Positions 51,901 through 64,000 of a stretch of DNA of 64,000 nt are shown piece after piece. The notes beneath the pieces were generated by a model. The model did not search any database. It worked only from the letters and a program-made list of their open reading frames with translations, and was not told the origin of the DNA. Numbering within the stretch: position 1 is the first letter of the stretch; each line of letters opens with the position of its first letter. The DNA is from Rostratula benghalensis (lineage: Eukaryota > Chordata > Aves > Charadriiformes > Rostratulidae). The DNA lies in contig VXAI01000049.1 of the NCBI GenBank assembly GCA_013399305.1, forward strand, positions 3,241,450 through 3,305,449. Direction: 5' to 3'. Both the position numbers and the translations under genes were made by a program.

Positions 51901-54900
51901 TACCACAATCATTTATATGCATGTTATCTCATCTTTATATGCATGTTAATCTCATCTTTAGAGTAATTTTGATTTTTTCAGGAAATTCTTAGAGCCTGAC
52001 CCACAAGACACAATATAGGAAAAATTAAGCTGTATAGGACCTTTAAGAAATTAAATGTTGACAAGTTATGTAAAAAATGAATCTCTAGATAACAAGAAGT
52101 ACAGTAAAACTACAATAAAACAATTCAGAATGCAAGGACTATTACAGATGGCATGAAGACAATTTTGACATGTAATCCAACACAGCATAAAAGTAAATGA
52201 GATCTGTGGGTCTTTGAAATTACAGTTCCATATGGTTGCTGTTACACTGAACCACCAGAGATTACAACTTAGAATAAAAAATTATTTTCTAAACAAGCAG
52301 GTTACAATAATTCTTAGTAAGGTGAAGAGTGGAAATTGAATCAGTTTAACATCTGCTGTGCTACAAAGAATACATCATTGTCTTTTGTATAAATCAGTGT
52401 CATGAAAAGATCATGTAGAAACTGATAAAAATATCAGACTAATATAGAATGGGTATTGTGCATTAACATTACATAAATAGACTCAAAAGAGCAAAAGATG
52501 CTAAATGTCTTGGCATGCTAATTTTATGTGTTGTGTATACTGACAAACCATGGTCACCTGTTTCCTTAGAAAAGCATTCTACATTTAAACATGTAAATTA
52601 TTTTTCCATAATAGGGATTACTATCAGGATTTATTTTGGTAACAAAAAGCATTTAACACTACTTTTTCTCTATCAGTAAATAGGCCTTAAAAGAGCAATA
52701 ACCACATAAGAGGAAACTATTTCACAATGCTTGTGTTGCCCTCTCCTTATGGGACAGAATAGGAATCCCAAGCAGATACTTTTGACATCACTGACAGTAG
52801 AAAAGATTGCAGGCAACTTATTTTCTCTAGAAGATGTAAGTAGATGACAGGGTTATAAAGTCTGTTGTGAGACCAGCAGATGGAAAACTGCTATATTTTT
52901 AAAGATCATTCTAGAATATGCACTAAATGGAAGCAACAGGTCACCAACAAGATGTGCAAAGAAAACACAGCCAAGTGATTCAGTTTGACCTAGAAAGTGA
53001 AAAATCACAGTAAATGTCACATCCAAGTACCATGTGCTCAATCGGCAATAGGATAGTATACAGTATACCTCCTCTCTTCCTCCTCTATGCAGTATTTGCA
53101 GTCATTCTATTTGAATAGTGTAGCAGGGTAATGTAAGTAATAATTAAGATCACGTAATTTTCAAGTCTCATGTTGATAGAAAGTATTATTTCAGAATTAT
53201 CATACTGATAAAAAACTACAAGCTTATGTTTACAAACTTTAACCAGTATCTTCTACCCACTTCAAAGTATTAATGAACTAGTCCTGTTACTTTTTACAAC
53301 TTGCTTTACATTGTAGCTATTCTTACTATTTAAATAAATGCATATTTTCACCAGATTTGATCTATTTCTTGGGCACCTCTAGCAATTTATCAGTAGCTTT
53401 CCTTTTTCTGCTTTTTAATTTTTCTCTTTTACTAGATTTATAGCATACAAAACAAGTTTTCTATGCCCAGTCTAACCCGAGTATTTTAAAAGGCAGATAC
53501 ACAAACTCTACAAAGAAGGTGTCTTGATTTCCAGTATTGCAAAACAAAATTGGCATTACATATCTCATTTTCTCTTTGTAGTTATGTTGTCATTTTGCTT
53601 TTTTTTTTAATTACAGGCTAAAGTCACAGGAATAGCATGATGAGGACTAAAATACACAGCAGCTATCAAGTACCATCCTGATAACTTATGATAGCATTTT
53701 TAGACACTGTAATTTAGGTGTATTTATACAAAGATTAACTAAAAATTCATCTGTCTCAAGCCAACAGCTGTAAAAATACAAGTAAGAAAGTGTGGAATAA
53801 AACTCCCCAGTGTTGAAGAAAACAGTCCTTAAGACTAGACACCCAGACTGTTCACAACAGTCAACAAAAATAAGAAAAAGTCACAGAAATCATTCACCAC
53901 TGGCTACATCCCCAGACAGCCATCATATTTCACACCTCTGTTTCCTTTCACCAGATAGAACTCATCTGCAGCTCTGAGACCATCTGTACAGCTAAAGCGA
54001 GGTTTTAAGATGCTTTCAGGCCTCATACAGACTATTAGATGAAAATATCCCCATTACACTATTTAGGTACTTCATTTGGCTAGCCTGTCTTGTTAGACTC
54101 CTACAGTATGCATGGAAACAGGATGATCTAGGGAGCAAGCCTGAATCATGTTCTTAATCACCATCCAGATCCTTTTATCTTCTACTCTGGCTATAAACCA
54201 AGTCTATGAACACTGCTTGGCCAACTTAAAAGCAAACAGCTAGATGCTAGAAGTACTTTCCAAACCTGTCACCCATAATTTTCTACATAAAGAGCAACCA
54301 TTGTCTCAAGCAGTGTAGTATTTGAATACAGATAGGGAAAGATGGTGCATGAAGATGTGTCTCAGACATCTTGCAAAACACAGCAGGAATCTTGAAGAAC
54401 AAAAGAACTTACAAGATACATGTGTGTGACAATAATTTTGCTTTACCGTTAGAAATCTAGATAACTCCTGAACACCTCATATTTGATATCCTGATAAACT
54501 GGGAGACACATGGAAATTAAAGCAGCAGAACATGACAAAAACTATGTAATTCTTTATTATTTCCTTATAGCTACAGAAATGCAACCCCAACCGTACTAAC
54601 TGAAAGAGTATGATCTCTGCTGTTATAATGAATTAATTTACTAAAATCAGTGGATTCAGTCCTGATTCCATGGTTTCTCCACCATGTAAAGATCACACTG
54701 CCTTTAATTGACCTCCAAAAAAGTAACCACTACAAACCCAAAAACAAAGTCTTGCTAACACAGTGCTAAATTGATAGCAAATCTCTTGTCATCAGTGAGA
54801 AGAACAGTGGGGAAAACCAAGTGACAAAACTCAAGTAGCCAGAACATACTCTGATTACTCACAGCAGCAGAGCACAAAATCAATTGCTTGAATAAGTTTC

Positions 54901-57127
54901 TGATAGTAAATGTAATTCATTACAACATACAATTATAAACGTAAATTTTAAGCTATCATTTCAATTCTCATCTACAACTTCTAATCCCACAGGAAAAGAA
55001 TGGAGGTAGTAGATTGGTTCATTTGGTTTTCCTGCAAGATGTTCTTTACATTCAAATTATCTTGCTGCAGGGCAAGGAACCAGACATGGGATGACTACCG
55101 ATTGCCAAAGCAACACAGCAAATACATACCAAATTACAAAGATCATTATATGCTTGAAGCTGATTACTAGCCTGCCGAGCCTGATGTCACTTATCTGTCG
55201 CATTATGAATAGTACTCTGATCAGGAAAAGTGTTGGCAATTTGTTGAATTACTTTTTATTGAGAAACTGTCAAGACTGTTGTTTTAAGCTATAAATTCTG
55301 ATTGCTTCTCAACTATTATTTCTGCTCCCATCTCAAAAACGGTGACTAACACACAAGGGTCATAACAAGCAATAAGCAAGAGTCAGGTTTGGGTTTTTTA
55401 AATTATGTTTTAAAAGAAACCTGAGATGCCTGGGTGCCTATTCTTGGTTTGTTGGGTTTTTTTCCTTTTCTTTTTCTTTTCTTTTGTTTTTTGGGGGTTG
55501 GCTGGTTGCTTTGTTATTTAAATCAAATCTTTAATAATGTAGTAGTATCTGTGTAGTATCTCCTCTGTCCCTCTCCAGACTCCTTGTCACATAGATGAGA
55601 GATTATTTTCTTTGGTATGTACTCAACTTTGAGCGCTCAATTTGAGAGGCTTCAGCCACCCAGCCTCTTCTGGTAAATCCTCAGAGGATGGTGATGGGGG
55701 TAGGGGTGGGTGGTAACATAGGGGGTGAAAAATCACAGGTTCTAGTTTGTTAGTGGGGTGCTAAGCACCATTCCTGAGCACAACAACACTCAAAGCACAA
55801 TAAAAGAAGTTGCCTTGAGACAGGCTCTAGACTACTTGTTGAAATATTACATGAAATAGCTCTTGCAATTGGATACAAACATATCCTTAACATTTCACCC
55901 ATGACAAAACAGTAAGAGAGAAACAGGCACAAACACAGGAATATCTAAAAAAGGAAATGACAAATCAGTTTATCAGCAAGAATGTCCAGCCAACACTTAA
56001 CCTGTTTCTTCAACATGTGTAATCCTGTAATAGAACTGGGAAAAATACAGCCCATTTCTTCTCAGGTCACAAGGAAAAACTTAAAGGAAAGATGGTATCA
56101 ATCACTCCAGTTAGTAGCTGAATGAGTTCAGATGTTCATTATGCCTTCACAGACAACGACTGTCAAGAATATAATGTAAAGATATTGTTCAATTCCTGTA
56201 TTTATATAGAACCTTAGCTGCTACTTAGCTATTAACATTTACAGAAGAGTTCTAGTGTAGTTAAATTCCCTGATAGAGTCACTTTGAAATGTAGTGATAG
56301 CAAGCATCTATTCTATCAAATAGATGAAACTGCATTTTGTTGATGCCTTCCACATCTCCTTTATATCATCATGCAGGTCACAATGACAATGACAAAATGC
56401 TGAAGCATCAGACAGCAATAATAACAGAAAAGACATATTAGTTGCTTTGCCTATAAGGAAGTAATCAATTTTCAAGCTCATTCAAATTTGTCTTTATAAA
56501 TTTATGGTGAACAAATTTTATTTTATATAAGGGTTTCAAAAATTACCAAATATGGAGGGAGCATATTACTCTTCAGTGAAATAAGCGTTAAATGATTAAC
56601 TGGTTCCAGTACTGACACAATACATAAATATGCAGTATCCATCAATCCATAAATCTGAGAAGAGGTAACACAAAATCTGTGAATGAGAGCTTTAGGAATA
56701 CTCCATTTACTTCTCCAATGAATAATATTGTGCTACATAACATCAACATAAACATGTCTGTCTCTGCAGATACATTACACTCACATAATGCAGATAGTAA
56801 TTCTACTTCTAGCATACAGAGTGATTAATTTTCACTGAAATGAGGGGAACACTTACACGAAAGACTCACGCCAACGTTAGCAAGGGTCATTTTCCTATAA
56901 GTCTGACCAAATGGATCTTGGGGAAGGGATGAGATTCTTTACCTTCTCTTGAGCTACTAAATCAATTAATTATTATCAATAATTCTTAATGAATATGAAC
57001 ATGCAGTTATGGAGTACTGTGATCAATTCATCAGCCACAGAAAGAAACATCTTTAACTTGTACTGAAAATTCTAGGTGGGTATTAACTTTAGTTATACTC
57101 AAAACAAGAACAAACTTTCCAGGGCCA
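48961..57127. other. No gene recognised; simple repeats
   Basis: Contains an A24 run at 51194-51217 and a pyrimidine-rich tract at about 55458-55493. A short direct duplication of TTTATATGCATGTTA(A)TCTCATC occurs at about 51911-51958. The 118-codon frame at 51593-51949 has no recognisable domain. Confidence 0.5.
51194..51217. repeat. A24 homopolymer
   Basis: Uninterrupted A-run followed by further A-rich sequence. Confidence 0.9.
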
Positions 57128-57598
57128 GGGAAGATTTCCCCATCCCCTCTCTTTGGCACCTATGAGATTTTATCTGGAGTACTAGGTCCAGTTTTGGACT
57201 ATGTAATACAAAACAGGCTGAAGTGAGTTCAGTCAAGGGCCATCATGATGGTCAGGGAAACAAATACCTGTAGCGAGATGCAAAGAATAGGGAGATGAAC
57301 TCTTCTTGGAGATGTACAACAAACAACAGGACAAGAGGTGCAAAGCAACATACAGAATTTAGAACACTGGAAATTCCTTTATCTTCAGGGGGTTTTTTTA
57401 GCTTTAATAAGAGTGGTCAAGTATGGGAACACTTGCACAGAGATGTTGTGGAACCTCTACTTTGGGAGGTGTTCAAAACCGAGCTGAATAATTTAAGGAA
57501 CTTGATCCGATTAGATCTGCTTTCAACAAGGAATCAGAACAGATGGGGAACTCTGGAGGTCCCTTCTAACTTAAAATATGCTACAGATCTAAACTTCT
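57128..57598 (+). mobile_element. Old degenerate CR1 3' fragment
   Basis: Recognisable CR1 blocks in order are TATCTGGAGTACTAGGTCCAG, GTCAAGGGCCATCATGATGG, CTTTAATAAGAGTGGTCAAG, GTTGTGGAACCTCTACTTTG, GGAGGTGTTCAAAACCGAG and CTCTGGAGGTCCCTTCTAAC. The copy is more diverged than those at 17 and 46 kb and is interrupted by small indels. The 108-codon open frame at 57295-57621 overlies it and is not a gene. Confidence 0.85.
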
Positions 57599-60500
57599 GT
57601 ACAAATATTCTTATCTTTTAATGGTTTCTATGCACACGGGAACTCTTCACGGAATCCCTGCCCACAAGTATCACTTCTGGCTGCTTTGCTTAAGTACCTT
57701 GTGGTTTCAGACTAAGTTTTATCCACTTCTGAGGGACAGCAGCCCATTGGAACCCAGGCATTAAGCTCTCCCAAGGACTCCCAGGTCCCTAACTTCAAAC
57801 CAGGGTAATTCCCAAATGAAACCTAAACCCTACAGAGTTAAGTGGATCCTACAACCTATAAAATGAAATTTCATTTCTAAGAAATCTATTACCACACCTC
57901 TCTATAGCCTCCTAAATGATTTGATTTACTTCTCCAGTTTCAAAGCCTACCAAAATTAACATGAAATGATACAAGTCCAGTAATCCTCTGCATAAGGAAG
58001 ACACTGAGGTTCAATCTAAGGAATGACCTGGTGTGAGCTATGAATATACAAACCACAATGAAGGAATTTTATAGTAACAAAGAGAGTGTGAACACAGCAG
58101 AAAGTAAGGGATTGTTGCCAGAGAAACAGAGATAAGCAAGGAAGTTGTTGCTATAGCAACTGGGTGACATCAGAGTTTTCCTATTCAGTGCACTGGGTGA
58201 TAATGAAGTGGCAAAACAGCAGCTTTTCTATCTGCCTGCTCCCCAGAGGTGGGCAGAACCTCAAGTCTGATTGTTTCACACTTAAGACATGTCTAATTAG
58301 GAGGTTTACAGGTTTCTTGACATCACTGTGTTAGATCCTCTGATGTCTAGGTCTTGTGTGGGGATCCAAGGAGAGGCACATTCACTCCAAAACAAAAGAA
58401 CAGCCCTTTCTCTGTCCCTCAGGAGCAAAACATTCTAAAAGAGAATGAGAAGAGTCAAGGAAAAGATGGAAATATGGTCCATCGCACAAAACTGTGCCTC
58501 TCAGGCATCATCAGGCCACAGCTGATCAGCCAGCTGCACAATGAAATTTAGTACAGGGTACTATAAATTAGTTTATAACTCTTGCCAAATTAATGCTTTT
58601 CTTTAAGCTTCTACATTTTTGACAGAAAACAGTGTCTCCCTGGACCACCCTGCACCACAGCGTACAATGCTTCCAAGACAGTTTAAAGTGTTGGGCTTTT
58701 TTAACCCTGTAAACATCTGCTTGATGAATGACATATCCTCTGTACCATAGTGGGGGGCAGTAAATGGAAAAGAGTGAGTGATAATATAAATAGGAGGAGA
58801 AACAAGAAAAAGCTTCATTAAAACCTATCGATAAAACGTAGAGAAAAAACCCAACTAATATATGCATTTCAAATAATAGCCAGATCCCTAACTAGGGGCT
58901 TATATTAATTTTGTCTTTAACAAGGACTGAAAAGTTGTGGTTTCACAGATGTTGCAAAGAAATCCCCAATTGACATTTGCTCTACAAGAGAAACTACAGA
59001 ACATTTAATGAAGGCCCAAGCCTTCAATCCCATCTAAACCTGGGATATCACTCCTATTTATGAAGTACACAACAAGCAGCAAAGTCTGGGCTTAACACGC
59101 TGATAAGCTGAGATGCTTTTTTAAATGAAATGTTTAATTGAGTGGGTGCAACTCTACCTTCTGTGACTACTCTGCAGTACCAGTCTACCTCAACTAGTTT
59201 TAAACTGGATTGCTTCTAAGCACCTATAAAGTATGTGCTACACCTGTAGCCAACTACCTACAGGATCAGTCAATTCAGTGCAAGTTGCAAATTCAACCAA
59301 GAAGCTGAATAAATACTCAAATAGCTCACAGTGAGTTTCTGGCTGCAATACTTGCAGTGAGACAGACACAAGGACAGACAGGTAGGACATGCACACACAT
59401 AAGCTAACTAGCCTGGGCAGAGCTACATGATATTGTGGTCACAGCAATGTCTCAGTCATAGATATACAGGTAAGACAGAGCCCAGACATGAAAAATTTTG
59501 ATTTTGATGAACAAAAGAGAAAGTCTCATACAAGTGAAGCAAAGTCTTGGTAAAGGGAAGAACAAGATAAAGATTTCCTAATGCTGACGACATAGCCTAT
59601 TATTTAGATTGTGATAATACCTGGCATTCTCTAAACTTCTGAAATGTTTAATACATTTCATTTATATGAAGTGGTATAAATGCAAATTAATTAGCATAAT
59701 TTCTTGGTGTTTGCAATAGCCAAGAGAGGAGAAAGAATGATATGGAAGGAAAAGTATTTGACAATTTTTTGACTTCTGATATTTGATCTCACATTTCTGC
59801 CTGGTAAGGAAGTAATTACCTGAAGCAAGAACTGAATTTCATTCTCTATCCAAAGGTGAAAGTCCTAGTGGATGTGATATGAATATCTAATGAGAAGTCC
59901 ATCCATTAAGATATTGCCCTCTGCCAGAAATACTATCTTGGGGCAAGACCCCCCTTAGATCTGACTACCCTGCGACAAGAATATTTTGCCATTTCAAGTG
60001 TGTAATAAAGGCAGAGTTATTATCTCATGTATAAAACCACAAACAAGGGCAAAAGGGTTTTGCAATATAAAAAGTCCAAAACATCAGAACAAGGCAGTTT
60101 CAGTTCAGACGTGCTCATCCCAGATTACCTCTCCTCAACATGCCTGGGTATTTAAGAATGGAAAATAAGAAGTGGCCTTTAAAGCACAAGTAAAGAAGTA
60201 GCGGTATCCCTATTTGTGCGGCTTTGGTATTTCAAATATAAGTTGGAAGACAAAGAAATAGCTTAGCAGAGAAAAATATTACTCAACTCTGGGACTGGCT
60301 ATAAATCAATTCTAATTGCAAACTGTTTATCAAGTGCTCATCTGTAAGCGTCAACAAATCATGGCGTGCTAATATAGAGATATATATATAGCCATAGCAG
60401 ACGTATTATGATATATTTTTGAGCTGTATCTTAGTATTCAACCTCTGATAAGTATGCTTTTGGATTGACCTATATCGCAGATCCTAAGGACAAGAGCAAG

Positions 60501-63500
60501 AAGACAAATCTTCAATCTTCTACATCTGCCTTTTCAGGATACTGGAAACACTTAATCATGTCACACATATTTAACAATCACTATTTTTTCCTTTCTAAAT
60601 GTTCTTTGACGGTACCATAGAGTCATTTCACTGCCAAAGAGATATATCCTGCTAGCACACCCTAGCAAGGAACAATGCAATCCCTGAAGTTTAAAGCCGT
60701 GCTAAATTATTAGCCCTTACAAAAATGAATTTTGCATTGTACGGCCTGCCAGTAGCAATTTTTGGAAAAAAAACCCCACCCCTTACAAAACAAGCCATAT
60801 AAATAAATATTGCAGAGCTTAATCAGGTAATCTTTTAGAATAATCAAATTAGCTTTTTAAATGCTGTTTTGTAACATGAAACTTCATCCAGTATATCTGA
60901 GAAGAGCCTTGAATAGAAGCTTGAATGCACACAAGGGCTGGGTTCAAATTTTCTAGTTCACTGAAGCACTTTCAAGCAAGAATATCAGGCATTCAGCTGT
61001 CTTCCGGATAACAGTCCTTCCTTGCACCTTACCTTGTTTGTAAATTAAGAACATACACACTTTCTTTGCACTAAACACAATTAAACTGGAAATTTTTTTT
61101 TGTCTTGGGAAATGTGGTAAGAACTTGGATACAATAGCTTTCTCGCCTTAGGACAGTGGAAACCTCATTACAATTGTTATCACCTTTACACAAAACAGTC
61201 TAATTAGTAAAATAAAGCCATTGATTTCAGCATCTAGAAGATATATAGTATACACAACTATTTCCATGGGAAACTATGCTGAAGGTGATTGTCATATAAT
61301 CCCTCATGTATTTTAGATCAAGTAACTTACTAGCTTGTGAAAAGATGACAATGAGTATGAGGAAAGGGTTTTTTTCCCCAGGACTGAGCAGCAGCGGGGA
61401 AGGGTACAATTGCAGGAAAATTAGATAAACACATCATCTCAAGGAGAAATGTTGTTCTACGTGAGTTGTTTTCACACAGTTCTGAATAGCCACTATTACA
61501 TAAGTCACTCTTCAAAGTAGATATTACTATTAGAAACCATAGTGGAATTTATGATCTATTCTAAATGCCGAGGAAATCACATGCAGTCCTTCAGTTATAC
61601 CAAGAGGCATTCGGTCAGGGTCATGTAGAGTTTCTTTATTTTGTGAAACAGGTGACACATTGAGCAATTTAAAAAGATGAAGCCTGGCATTCTCCACCTG
61701 CAAACCATCTGTATCTAATTATCACAACACTAATCAGAATCATTATCAAGAGAGAATGAAGCAACAAAACCTGACTTTTACAGTACACTTTAGTCTTTTA
61801 GAAATGGAAGGAGAGGTGACTCACAAACGCAGTTTAAATGAATTCACTTCAGTTACCTCTAACATCTGACATCAGCTGCATAAGCAGTATTTGTCTTGTG
61901 CCATGGTCTCTTGAATTTTTTCATTTTACACTGTACAGGCAATCCAAAAACAAAGTTTGAAAAAACAAGTACCCAGTGAATGATATAGTAATTTCTGGTA
62001 GTAATGTGTAACGAAATGAAAATGCTCATTTTCTACAAGAAAAAAACCCCCAACTTTGAAAGTTGGTAAAGGAGATATTTCATGCATGATAAGATTAATT
62101 CTGTGCATATTAAAACATTACCCTTTTTGACTGATGAAAAGAAATACAATTTAAAAAGCTGTTTTATTTACAATGTACAGGTATAGCATTTCTTTTGTAA
62201 TTTCTTAAAATATTTCAGATATATACACACACATTCAAATACAACCTATAAAGAAACATAAATATTTTGTCAATAGACTCACAGCTCAATAATATTCTGG
62301 GATACTCAAACATGCTTCTTTCTGCACAGGTATGAAAAAGTACTGTACTGGTTATCTCTGAAAAAATCATTATATAGTATTTCTGTTGGATTCAAATTCA
62401 GATTTGATTTCATTTTTATTAGCTTCTCTAGAAGTGATAAGTACTTAGGAGTTAATCCATATTCACTTTTTTCTAGTAAGCTGTCTAGTACTTCCAGGAA
62501 TAAAAACGTTGACCCATTTGGAACAAATCAAGAAACTTATAATAATCTGATTCAAGCCTGTTTATACAAAGATGTTGCTTGAAAGTCAGAAAACTACATA
62601 GTATTTTACATTTTCCTTACACTAGAACTTAACTGCACTTTCTAAAAGAGGTGAAGGACAATAAAATGCAGAAAGGAAATACTCAGTAATCAATACACAT
62701 ATTTAATATTTAATACCACTTTCATCATAAGGCATCAGACTAGATCACTCTGCAAAGTTCTGGAAAACATTTTGCCAAGAAAATGCACTACACAATCCAG
62801 ACAAAGGCATAGATTTGTGAAAAGTATTCATGGAAATGAAAATGAGAAGTCAAGTTGTGACTTCTGAAGTAATTTCTGTTGTTCTCAGAGGACCATTATC
62901 AGTATGACAAGAGATGAATCACAGGAAAAGCATTTGGTAGTTTGCTGCAACAGACTAAATCAGAATAGAACAAAAATTAGCTTTACAAATCTTCCCACCC
63001 TTGAAAGGTACAAAAATACAGAGGCTTGCTAGAGAGGAATGCCAAATGCCTGATTTCTTAAGAAACCTCAGATCAACAGACAATAGTAATTATTAAGCTA
63101 TTAGTAATATTATAATGGTTATATAGTTAACTATTATAATAGTAATATTAAACTATTACTGAGTAATAGAAGAGATTACAAAAATTTAGTCAGGCTTTTA
63201 GTGTCACATTTTTTTACTTCTGTTTTTTTTTCCAAAAGTGTTATATAATAAGTATTTACATTGTACCTTTGCTAAAGGAATTAGTACCTTCAGGTTATTT
63301 GATTTTTCTGTAAGCTTTTATTACTGCAAATATTTGACATCAGGTAAAGATGAAATAACAAAGTTTTATTTTGTGGCTAAAGCAATGGACAGGGACTTTT
63401 TAAGATCCTGATTACCATTTCAAAGCTTTGACTAAGCTTTATTTGTGTCAGGACAGCCAGCAATGCCGACATCCTAATCCCATGCCCATGAGACTTCAAA

Positions 63501-63669
63501 ATTTACTGTTTGAGAAGACGGTGCAATGATGCTACCTTTCTAAACATACTTCCCAGAGGACTATCCTTAATAGACAGCCTGGCTCACAGCTTCTCTCTTT
63601 GGGAGCAAGTGACAAGCAACATAAAACTGAAAACTGAGATACACACTCACTTTGATTTACTGTAAATCA
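57599..63669. other. No gene recognised
   Basis: AT-rich sequence with short accidental open frames. An AT-only imperfect inverted repeat lies at about 63090-63165 and is listed separately. Confidence 0.5.
63090..63165. repeat. AT-rich imperfect inverted repeat
   Basis: TAATATTATAATGG on the left and CTATTATAATAGTAATATTA on the right are near-complements around a central TATATAGTTAACTAT. The tract could form a hairpin. No target-site duplication or element ends were identified. Confidence 0.5.
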
Positions 63670-63930
63670 AAGAAACCAAAATAAAATTGAGTTCCAGCAC
63701 CACAGCCTTCTCACTGACACTCCTCTTTTTGGCAAAGTCCTCAGGAACCTTTGTAGTCACAAAGGCAGGTTCTTGTCTGGATCATCAAAGTCCTGCAGTA
63801 AGACTTCTCAAGTTTGAGCAGGTGTCATACTGAAATAGCGAGAAGAACCACCATAAGTGGTCTTGCTCTTTTATGGAATATGTTCTTCTGTGTCGTGATC
63901 CTTTCTGACTTGGACAGACCTCCTCCTCAT
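63670..63930 (-). pseudogene. Unidentified protein-like remnant, interrupted by stops
   Basis: Read on the minus strand from 63930, the sequence gives MRRRSVQVRKDHDTEEHIP, a stop, KSKTTYGGSSRYFSMTPAQT, a stop (TGA), then EVLLQDFDDPDKNLP. After a frame change it continues as VTTKVPEDFAKKRSVSEKAV. The charged, low-cysteine composition over two frames looks like decayed coding sequence, and the ACT-TGA-GAA stop could be a CGA to TGA change. I recognise no family. It could be a retrocopy, a decayed exon or chance. Its extent beyond this interval is unknown. Confidence 0.3.
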
Positions 63931-64000
63931 GCGACTAACCACAACAGCCTGTAGCTATAATCATTATGAATCCCTTCAAAAGCATAATTTCCTTGCTTTA

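Noticed and set aside
51593..51949. 118-codon open frame, the longest in the window
   Set aside because: It has no domain, begins next to no promoter or splice signal I can support, and contains an internal duplicated non-coding motif near its end.
57295..57621. 108-codon open frame
   Set aside because: It overlies a degenerate CR1 3' region and has no protein domain.
63090..63165. Possible MITE at the AT-rich inverted repeat
   Set aside because: No target-site duplication and no defined termini; simple AT-rich sequence readily gives such symmetry.

Overview
The window looks like bird nuclear DNA. It is AT-rich, has no bacterial-style gene packing and no long open reading frames, and carries at least seven copies of the avian/reptilian CR1 retrotransposon in both orientations, several ending in the typical ATTCTAT-like tail. 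One solo endogenous-retrovirus LTR of a type common in modern birds is also present. The species cannot be named from sequence alone.

The main content is a decayed gene at about 18.5-25.7 kb on the + strand. Seven exon remnants lie in the right order. They encode the second half of an ABC transporter of the ABCC11/ABCC12 (MRP8/MRP9) type: the end of the linker into TMD2, the TMD2 helices, then NBD2. Exon borders still carry AG/GT splice signals, and their codon phases join correctly once the lesions are allowed for. The damage is heavy: two frameshifts in the first exon, two deletions in the third, a frameshift and a lost donor GT in the fourth, a frameshift in the fifth, and in NBD2 an in-frame stop plus a deletion that removes the Walker A lysine. 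The exon for the ABC signature, Walker B and D-loop was not found. Only the exon with the FFDTTPTGR motif is still open. I found no convincing TMD1 or NBD1 exons in the 18.5 kb upstream.

Layout: 1-2.7 kb unassigned; 2.7-3.3 kb CR1 (-); 3.3-11.5 kb unassigned with simple repeats; 11.56-11.84 kb ERV LTR; 17.15-17.76 kb CR1 (+); 18.5-25.7 kb ABCC pseudogene with a probable MIR-type SINE in its NBD2 region; 33,846-33,907 an assembly gap of 62 N flanked by a duplicated 18-mer; CR1 pieces at 38.5 (+), 42.2-42.5 (-), 46.2-46.7 (+), 48.7-49.0 (-) and 57.1-57.6 kb (+); and at 63.67-63.93 kb (-) an unidentified, protein-like but broken stretch. No intact protein-coding gene, tRNA, rRNA or CRISPR array was recognised. 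The rest reads as intronic or intergenic DNA.
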